DNA from: Verrucomicrobiota bacterium
GTDB lineage: Bacteria > Verrucomicrobiota > Verrucomicrobiia > Opitutales > Opitutaceae
DNA: 10,875 nt
Reading direction: 5' to 3'
Assembly (NCBI GenBank): GCA_023443985.1
Contig: JAEZSJ010000339.1
Location: 1 to 10,875, forward strand
This document shows positions 6,403-10,875 of the stretch, one piece after another. A program made the position numbers and the translations under genes. Below the pieces are notes generated by a model. The model made no database searches. It saw only the letters and a program-made list of their open reading frames with translations, and was not told the origin of the DNA. How positions within the stretch are numbered: the stretch's first letter is position 1; each line of letters begins with the position of its first letter.

Positions 6403-6416
6403 CCGGTGGCCACCGG
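6403..6416. other. 14-bp perfect palindrome between the response regulator and radC
   Basis: CCGGTGGCCACCGG lies in the 160-base gap (6309-6468) after the second response regulator stop and 95 bases before the radC start. It could be a protein-binding site or a short hairpin terminator without a T-run. Nothing else gene-like is seen in the gap. Confidence 0.3.
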
Positions 6417-6468
6417 ATAGCGGAGAGACGGGGCTGTGTCCAGCAACTGGTGGCGCGGGAGGCGGGCG

Positions 6469-7227
6469 TCAGCTCGTCGCCACGGGATCCGTGTTGCCGT
6501 TGCGCGCGAGGAGTTGCTCGACTTCCTTGCGGAGGTCGGCGAGCTCCTTGCTCTTGAAGCTCTGCTTGGTGCGGCGGAGCACGTCGACGGCGCGGCGGAG
6601 GGCGACCTCGCGGTCGAGGAGTTGTTGCGCCTGGCCGTCGCGTTGGGCGCTCTCGAGGGCGCTGGCGGCCTGCTCGAGCTCGGAGAGCACGAGGATGACA
6701 TGGCGCAGCGAGAGCTGGAGGTAGTGGCTCATGGAGCCGTCGGCGGAGGGGCCGGTGTGCCGGTACTGGTTGACGATGGCGTCGAGCTCCCGCTCCCAGT
6801 CGCGGAGGTGGCGCTGGCCGGCCCGCACGGCGCGGCGGGTGCGGAGCTTGAGGATGGCGTCGTCGAGAATTTGGGTGAGCTCCTCGAAATCCGGCGGCTT
6901 CATGAGGTACGCGACGACGGGCAGGCGCAGGGCGCGGGCGGCGGTCTCGACGGAGGGCTGGCCGGTGAGGACGACGATGGGGAGGCCGTCGGCCAGCCGG
7001 CTGACGTGCTCGAGCATGGAGACGCCATCGTTGCCGGGCATGCGCAGGTCGGAGATGAGGGCGTCGAACTCCTGGATCCCGAGTTGCGCGAGCGCCTCCT
7101 GGCCGGAGGCGACACAGGTGCAGGCGAAGCCCAGGGAGCAGAGCACGCGCTCGAGGGAGCTGCGCACGACGGCCTCGTCGTCGGCCACGAGAAGGCGGCC
7201 ACGTGAACCGGGTTCGGTGTTGTTCAT
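6469..7227 (-). CDS. Response regulator: receiver domain plus helical C-terminal tail
   Basis: This 252-residue cytoplasmic signalling protein has a complete receiver domain at residues 10-128: acidic pair Asp16-Asp17 in LLVADDEAVV, phospho-acceptor Asp60 in LISDLRMPGNDG, Thr88 in VVLTGQPS and Lys110 in YLMKPPDF. All five key positions are intact. The rest (130-245) has no DNA-binding, GGDEF, HD-GYP or kinase motif. It is helix-rich with heptad-like stretches (LSELEQAASALESAQ, ADLRKEVEQLLARNG), so it is likely a coiled coil used for dimerisation or partner binding. The start ATG 7227 overlaps the stop of the upstream receiver gene as ATGA, implying translational coupling. The gene order after two PilT genes suggests a role in controlling pilus motors; that is inference. 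Confidence 0.9.
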   Translation of the reverse strand: MNNTEPGSRGRLLVADDEAVVRSSLERVLCSLGFACTCVASGQEALAQLGIQEFDALISDLRMPGNDGVSMLEHVSRLADGLPIVVLTGQPSVETAARALRLPVVAYLMKPPDFEELTQILDDAILKLRTRRAVRAGQRHLRDWERELDAIVNQYRHTGPSADGSMSHYLQLSLRHVILVLSELEQAASALESAQRDGQAQQLLDREVALRRAVDVLRRTKQSFKSKELADLRKEVEQLLARNGNTDPVATS

Positions 7228-7673
7228 GTGGTGGAGGCGGAATCGAGGGCCCGGCGCAGGCCGGCGGCGAGGGTGGCCACGTTGGCGGGTTTCGCGATGA
7301 TTTCGCGCACGCCGCTGGCGTGCATGGCGGCGACGGTATGGTTGCCGGTGTAGGCGCTCAGCAGCACGACCGGCAGCTCCGGGCGCAGGCGGCGGGCGGT
7401 GGCGGCGATCGCGAGCCCGTCGACGAGGGGCATCATCAGGTCGGTGAGGATGAGGTCGAACTCGCCCGGCGCGGACTGCAGGCGGTCGAGGGCGGCCTGG
7501 GAGTTGTTGAACGACTCCACCCGGTAGCCGAGCTTCTGGAGGATGCGCTGGATCGCCAGCGTGACCGTGGGCTCGTCGTCGACATGCAGGACACGCTCCC
7601 CGCGGCTGTGGTGCGCGGGCGGGACGCCGGGAACGAGCGGGCGGCCGCTGGGAGCTGGAGTTGGCGAGTTCAT
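7224..7673 (-). CDS. Single-domain response regulator (CheY-like)
   Basis: This 149-residue protein is a receiver domain after a ~25-residue Pro-rich, probably disordered N-terminus. Key residues are intact: Asp32-Asp33 in VLHVDDEP, phospho-acceptor Asp78 in LILTDLMMP, Ser106 in VVLLSAYTG and Lys128 in IIAKPANV. There is no output domain, so it would act like CheY/PilG by binding a partner or passing phosphate. Its stop overlaps the next receiver gene by ATGA. The start is uncertain: ATG 7673 is chosen, while ATG 7718 in the same frame would add 15 residues; neither has a Shine-Dalgarno sequence. It lies downstream of the structured region 7728-7853, which may regulate it. No histidine kinase is in view. 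Confidence 0.88.
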   Translation of the reverse strand: MNSPTPAPSGRPLVPGVPPAHHSRGERVLHVDDEPTVTLAIQRILQKLGYRVESFNNSQAALDRLQSAPGEFDLILTDLMMPLVDGLAIAATARRLRPELPVVLLSAYTGNHTVAAMHASGVREIIAKPANVATLAAGLRRALDSASTT

Positions 7674-7716
7674 CGAACGTACGAAAGACCCTCTCTCCGG
7701 CGTTCCCCCCGGCCCC

Positions 7717-7778
7717 ATCGAAAGCAAAAGGCACAACCACACCGACGGCCCGGAAAGGCGAGGGTGGGATTGTGCCTT
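7717..7778 (-). terminator. Terminator-like hairpin with U-rich tail before the response regulator operon
   Basis: On the minus strand a stem pairs AAGGCACAA with TTGTGCCTT (plus-strand arms 7728-7736 and 7770-7778). It is extended inward by a U-G, a C-G, one mismatch and a CACC/GGTG run, giving about 15 pairs around a roughly 18-base loop. It is followed by TTTTGCTTTCG. A long stem followed by a T-rich tract is the form of an intrinsic terminator. It lies about 135 bases after the pilT stop and just before the possible starts of the receiver genes, so it is either the pilT terminator or an attenuator. Confidence 0.6.
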
Positions 7779-7853
7779 CGACTTACAGGTCCGTTTGTCC
7801 TGCCCGAGAAAGCGACCCGCGGAGCGGGCTTTCGGGCGGAGCATTGGACTCCG
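7779..7853 (-). other. Structured RNA segment (two stacked hairpins and linker) upstream of the terminator-like stem
   Basis: Reading the minus strand, a hairpin CGGAG-TCCAATG-CTCCG (7853-7837) abuts a long hairpin at 7837-7802. The second has outer arms GCCCGA/TCGGGC, middle arms AAGC/GCTT and an inner CCCGC/GCGGG stem with a tiny loop and small bulges. A 23-base linker follows with GGAC twice, and then the terminator-like stem. Loop bases GTCC of the first hairpin could pair with either GGAC. I do not recognise a named riboswitch class. The multi-stem plus terminator layout suits a cis-acting leader or a small RNA. Confidence 0.4.
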
Positions 7854-7911
7854 GTTGTAGTGGCGGCAATGAGAATATTCGGCGGCCCGGGAGAGGGCGG
7901 GCGCCGGGCGG

Positions 7912-8979
7912 CTACGCGGCGCAGGCTTCCGGCGCGGGCTGCGCGAAGCGTCGTTTGTCGAGAGATTTCATGTACGCCTCGCGGGGGCTGATCGTGCCGG
8001 CGGCGACGAGGTCGGCGAGGACGTTGTCCATGCTCGACATGCCCTCGGCGGCGCCGGACTCGATGATGGCGCGGATGTCGGAGATGCGGCCGGTGCGGAT
8101 GACATTGGCGAGCGCCTCGTGCTGGAGGAGGATCTCGTGCGCGGCGACGCGGCCGCCGCCCTCCCGGCGGCAGAGCAGCTGCGAGACGATGCCGGAGAGG
8201 CAGCCGGCGAGCAGCACGCGCACCTGGTTCTGCTCCTCGGAGGGGAAGGCGTTGATGATGCGATCGACGGTCTTGGGCGCGGAGTTGGTGTGCAGTGTGC
8301 CGAAAACGAGGATACCCATCGCGGCGGCGTTGAGGGCGAGCTTGATGGTCTCGAGCTCGCGCATCTCGCCGAGGAGGATCAGGTCGGGGTCGGAGCGCAT
8401 CGCGCTGCGCAGGCCGGCCGCGAAGGACCGCGTGTGCTCGCCGACCTCCCGGTGGACGATGACGGAGCGGCGGTTCGGGTGCACGAACTCGACCGGGTCC
8501 TCGAGCGTGATGATGTGGCGGGTCTGCGTGGCGTTGATGTGGTCGATCATCGCCGCGAGCGTGGTGCTTTTGCCGGAGCCGGTCGGGCCGGTGACGAGCA
8601 CGAGGCCGGAGCGCAGCGCGCAGAGCTTCTTGAGGGCGGGCGGCAGGCCGAGCTGCTCGAAGCCGAGGATCCGCGACGGGATCTGCCGCAGCACCGCGGC
8701 CATGCCCCAGTGGTTGTGGAGGTAGTTGCAGCGGAAGCGCGCCAGGTCGGGGATCTCGTAGGCGAAGTCGAGGTCGCTGTGCTCCTCGAAGTGGGTCCAG
8801 CGCTTCGGCGGGCAGATCTCGCGCAGGAGCGGCGCGATCGTCTCGGGCGTGAGCGGGGCGTCGGCAAGCGGCTGCAGGTCGCCGGAGATGCGGCCGCGCG
8901 GCGGGAGGCCGACGGTGAGATGGAGGTCGGAGCCGCCGCGGCGCAGCAGTTCGGAGAGGAGTTGATCGAGGGCGGCCAC
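7912..8979 (-). CDS. pilT: Type IV pilus retraction ATPase PilT
   Basis: This 355-residue cytoplasmic hexameric motor ATPase drives depolymerisation of type IV pili (twitching motility). It is the normal family length. Motifs in order: N-terminal PAS-like domain with SDLHLTVGLPPRGR (17-30); Walker A GPTGSGKST (131-139); Asp box IITLEDPVEFVH (157-168); Walker B DPDLILLGEMRELET (197-211); His box GTLHTNSA (227-234); and the PilT-type C-terminus with GGGRVAAHEILL and ALANVIRTGRISDI, corresponding to the AIRNLIRE region needed for retraction. All catalytic motifs are canonical. The start is GTG 8979, with no in-frame ATG nearby; the leader CTCTCCTCCC is not a Shine-Dalgarno. It follows the paralogous ATPase gene by 44 bases, so the two are likely one operon, with receiver-domain genes downstream. 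Confidence 0.95.
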   Translation of the reverse strand: MAALDQLLSELLRRGGSDLHLTVGLPPRGRISGDLQPLADAPLTPETIAPLLREICPPKRWTHFEEHSDLDFAYEIPDLARFRCNYLHNHWGMAAVLRQIPSRILGFEQLGLPPALKKLCALRSGLVLVTGPTGSGKSTTLAAMIDHINATQTRHIITLEDPVEFVHPNRRSVIVHREVGEHTRSFAAGLRSAMRSDPDLILLGEMRELETIKLALNAAAMGILVFGTLHTNSAPKTVDRIINAFPSEEQNQVRVLLAGCLSGIVSQLLCRREGGGRVAAHEILLQHEALANVIRTGRISDIRAIIESGAAEGMSSMDNVLADLVAAGTISPREAYMKSLDKRRFAQPAPEACAA

Positions 8980-9023
8980 GGGAGGAGAGCGGAGTGCGGA
9001 GGGTGGTGGGTCGGAGGGGCGGT

Positions 9024-10232
9024 TCAGAACAGGCCGAAGCGTTTCTTCTCCGGGGTGTCGGTCGCGGCTTCGGCGGGGGTGTTGCCGGCGGGAGCGGCGG
9101 CGGCATTCTCAAGCAGGGCGCGGAGGGCGCGGTTGCCGATGTTGGCGAGGGCGACCTCGAGGGTGATCCGGCCGGCGCGGTACAGCGCGAGCACGGCGGA
9201 GTCCAGCGAGAGCATGCCGTCGCGCACGCCGGTCTCCATCACGCTGCCGAGGTTCTGGAGCTTGTTCTCGCGGATGAGATTCCCCACGGCGAGGTTCGCG
9301 ACGAGGATCTCGGGGGCGAGCACGCAGGCGCCGTCGACCGCGGGCAGGAGCCGCTGGCAGAGGATGCCGCGCAACGATTCCGAGACCATCGCGCGAATCT
9401 GGGACTGCTGGGAGGGAGGGAACACGTCGAGCAGGCGGCTGAGCGTGGAGGCCGCATCGGCGGTGTGCATCGTGCCGATCACGAGATGGCCGGTCTCGGC
9501 GGCGGTGATGGCGATGTTGATCGTCTCCAGATCGCGGAGTTCGCCGATCGCGATCACATCGGGGTCCTGCCGGAGCGCCGCGCGGAGGGCGGTGGAGAAC
9601 GTCTTCGTGTGGTCGCCGACCTGGCGTTGGGTGACGATGCACTGGTCGGAGGGCACGACGTACTCGATCGGGTCCTCCACGGTGATGATGTGGTCGCTGC
9701 GCGTGCGGTTCACCTCGGCGACGAGGGCGGCGAGGGTGGCGGTCTTGCCGGAGTTGACGGGGCCGGTGACCAGGATGAGACCGTTGTGGAACGCGAGCAG
9801 GCGGCGGAGGACTTCCGGATCGGGGTAGCCGAGCTCGTCGAGCGAGCGGGTGGCGCCCGGCACGATCCGGTAGGAGCCGGCGACGCCCCACTTGTGGATC
9901 GTAATACAGGCGCGGAAGCGTTGGTCGTGCGTCGGGGCGAGCGCGAGCTCGAGTTCGGAGGTCTCCTGCAGCTGGGTGAACTGGGTCTCGTCGAGCAGGG
10001 AGAGGTTTGCCGCCTCGGCGATGTCGGCGTGCAGCGGCTGGTCGGTGAGGTACTCGATCTGGCCGTGGCGGCGGACGAACGGTCGCGCCTGGGAGCTGAG
10101 GTGGAGGTCGCTCACGCCGGCGGCCTGGCAGTCGGAGAGCAACCGGGCCATCGCGCGGCGGACCTTGGCGTCGTCGAGCGCGGGGTCGGTGAAGAGCGGG
10201 TTGGCGGAGAGGGCGGCGAGGACGGAATTCAC
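9024..10232 (-). CDS. Second PilT/PilU-type retraction ATPase
   Basis: This 402-residue paralog of the downstream PilT has the same domain order. The N-terminal domain contains GVSDLHLSSQARPFVRRHG (39-57). Walker A is GPVNSGKT (157-164), which satisfies GxxxxGKT but has Val-Asn where PilT usually has Thr-Gly. The Asp box is HIITVEDPIEYV (181-192), Walker B DPDVIAIGELRDLET (223-237) and the His box GTMHTADAA (253-261). An Ala/Pro-rich linker (377-393) and a short basic end, EKKRFGLF, extend the C-terminus. GTG 10232 is chosen because it leaves about 40 residues before SDLHLS; the next in-frame Met is residue 28 (ATG 10151), and the open frame upstream looks non-coding. PilT paralogs commonly work as PilT/PilU pairs on one motor; which one this is cannot be decided by eye. 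Confidence 0.9.
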   Translation of the reverse strand: MNSVLAALSANPLFTDPALDDAKVRRAMARLLSDCQAAGVSDLHLSSQARPFVRRHGQIEYLTDQPLHADIAEAANLSLLDETQFTQLQETSELELALAPTHDQRFRACITIHKWGVAGSYRIVPGATRSLDELGYPDPEVLRRLLAFHNGLILVTGPVNSGKTATLAALVAEVNRTRSDHIITVEDPIEYVVPSDQCIVTQRQVGDHTKTFSTALRAALRQDPDVIAIGELRDLETINIAITAAETGHLVIGTMHTADAASTLSRLLDVFPPSQQSQIRAMVSESLRGILCQRLLPAVDGACVLAPEILVANLAVGNLIRENKLQNLGSVMETGVRDGMLSLDSAVLALYRAGRITLEVALANIGNRALRALLENAAAAPAGNTPAEAATDTPEKKRFGLF

Positions 10233-10462
10233 GGTGGAACGGCGGCCGGCGGCGCGGGACGCGCGGAGCGGACGGGATGGCGGAGGTCGGGACGCGCGCT
10301 GATCGGTGGCGTCGTGCCCGACTTGAGCCGCCGGGACGAAGTTGGGTGGAACGCTGGAATTGGCTGGGGAGATTCCCCACGCGTGGCGGCGCCCGGACGG
10401 CGCGCGACGGAACGGCACTCCGGTGCCGGAAGCGGAGCGAACACCTGCGGCCGGGAAAACAG

Positions 10463-10495
10463 TCAGGCCCGGAGATGGGGGATCTCCGGGCCTGA
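10463..10495 (-). terminator. Strong hairpin terminator
   Basis: A perfect 14-bp inverted repeat, TCAGGCCCGGAGAT (10463-10476) with ATCTCCGGGCCTGA (10482-10495), has a 5-base loop. On the minus strand it is followed by CTGTTTTCCC, a short T-run, so it most likely ends a minus-strand transcript coming from the right, before the pilT operon promoter. Confidence 0.65.
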
Positions 10496-10667
10496 GGGCG
10501 CCCTGGGTGGGGCGTTGTGCTGCGGGTTTGTGCGGGCTGCCGAAAAGCGGGCGACGCGATGTCGGAGAGAAATGGGTACGATGAGGTGGTGTCGGTGATG
10601 CCTGCGGCGCCTCGGTCCAAGCCGGGCGCAACCGGCCGGCGGGCCGGCGGGGTGGTGAAAGCAATGA

Positions 10668-10697
10668 GGCCCGGAGCCCCTGACGGAGCTCCGGGCC
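10668..10697 (-). terminator. Second terminator-like hairpin sharing the GGCCCGGAG stem
   Basis: A perfect 10-bp stem, GGCCCGGAGC (10668-10677) with GCTCCGGGCC (10688-10697), has a 10-base loop. On the minus strand it is followed by TCATTGCTTTCACC, weakly T-rich. The first nine bases of the stem are the same as in the hairpin at 10463-10495. It lies about 120 bases after the possible gene end at 10817. Confidence 0.5.
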
Positions 10698-10816
10698 AGA
10701 TTGGGGAGTGGGAGTTCGCCACGCTCTCTTTCCCATGCACCGGCATTGGGCGCTCCGCCGTGGGCGGGCTGCCGGTTCCCCGACGCCATTCATCGCGGCA
10801 AGCGATGGTCTCGGTC

Positions 10817-10875
10817 TCATAGCAGGACCGTCGTGGGCGTTGCCGCCCAAGATTTTCGAGTGAGGCCTCTTGGCC
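10817..10875 (-). CDS. Possible C-terminus of an unknown minus-strand gene
   Basis: The last 59 bases read on the minus strand as an open frame ending ...KSWAATPTTVLL and a TGA stop (18 residues visible). It is followed by terminator-like hairpins at a sensible distance, which is the main reason to suspect a real gene end. No family can be recognised from so few residues, and the other two frames are also open here. Confidence 0.25.
   Translation of the reverse strand, partial: PRGLTRKSWAATPTTVLL

Larger units (their letters stand above)
10233..10816. other. Long intergenic region upstream of the PilT operon
   Basis: I see no convincing gene in these 584 bases; the open frames are GC-rich readings with no family motif. 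It contains two terminator-like hairpins (listed separately), an inverted repeat CGGCAC-TCCG-GTGCCG (10413-10428), a hairpin TGGGGA-GAT-TCCCCA (10365-10379), and a nested stem CCGGCA/TGCCGG with CCGCC-GTG-GGCGG inside (10740-10775). The pilT operon promoter should lie in its left part, but I find no clear -35/-10 or sigma-54 site. Confidence 0.5.

Noticed and set aside
7779..7853. Known riboswitch (c-di-GMP, cobalamin, SAM, TPP, FMN) upstream of the receivers
   Set aside because: None of the conserved core motifs of these classes could be found by eye; only the generic multi-stem plus terminator layout is present.
8994..10598. Plus-strand open frame opposite the PilT paralog
   Set aside because: Antisense of a gene with complete ATPase motifs; composition is Gly/Ala/Val/Arg biased with no recognisable domain.
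10233..10850. N-terminal extension of the PilT paralog to ATG 10850 (608 residues)
   Set aside because: It would run through two hairpins and encode Arg/Pro-rich sequence with no domain; PilT proteins start near GTG 10232.
1..10875. CRISPR array, insertion sequence or defence island
   Set aside because: No regular direct repeats, no transposase motifs and no defence gene cluster were seen; the HNH gene stands alone.

Overview
The window is very GC-rich and nearly every gene lies on the minus strand. The organism is most likely a member of the Verrucomicrobiota, probably Opitutaceae-like. The best evidence is the secreted esterase at 1464-2987: its C-terminus carries an 'ADPDxxGxTNLExYAFGL' segment and a 'YTVQASTDLVTWT' segment, both common at the ends of verrucomicrobial exported proteins. 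Paired PilT ATPases, GTG starts and almost no Shine-Dalgarno sequences fit this, but the taxon is inferred and was not checked by database search.

Layout from left to right. (1) 1-1307 is a divergent regulon. An ArsR-type repressor on the plus strand (984-1307) faces a minus-strand operon of a YgaP-like (DUF2892) membrane protein with a Cys-rich tail, a small DUF6132-like membrane protein, and the N-terminus of an RND/HlyD-type efflux adaptor lipoprotein that runs off the window. An AT-rich 92-bp spacer holds the likely promoters and operator. A strong GC hairpin follows arsR, in the gap between it and the convergent esterase gene. (2) 1464-5176 holds a secreted alpha/beta-hydrolase with an FN3 domain, a cytoplasmic phospholipase-like alpha/beta-hydrolase and an HNH nuclease, all on the minus strand. 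(3) 5375-6308 holds tRNA-Tyr(GUA), with its CCA encoded, and radC. (4) 6469-10232 is a type IV pilus block. Transcription order is a PilT-like ATPase (GTG start), a second PilT (GTG start), a structured 3'/leader RNA region, a single-domain response regulator, and a second response regulator with a helical tail; the two regulators overlap by ATGA. (5) 10233-10816 is a long non-coding stretch with two terminator-like hairpins that share the same nine-base stem. The last 59 bases may be the C-terminus of another minus-strand gene.

How the genes may work together. The first block looks like a ligand- or stress-sensing ArsR switch over thiol-rich membrane proteins and efflux. The last block couples pilus retraction ATPases to receiver-domain signalling proteins. 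The most interesting unexplained element is the chain of three hairpins at 7728-7853 between pilT and the response regulators. It ends in a terminator-like stem with a U-rich tail just before the regulator operon, and could be tandem terminators or a leader attenuator/riboregulator.
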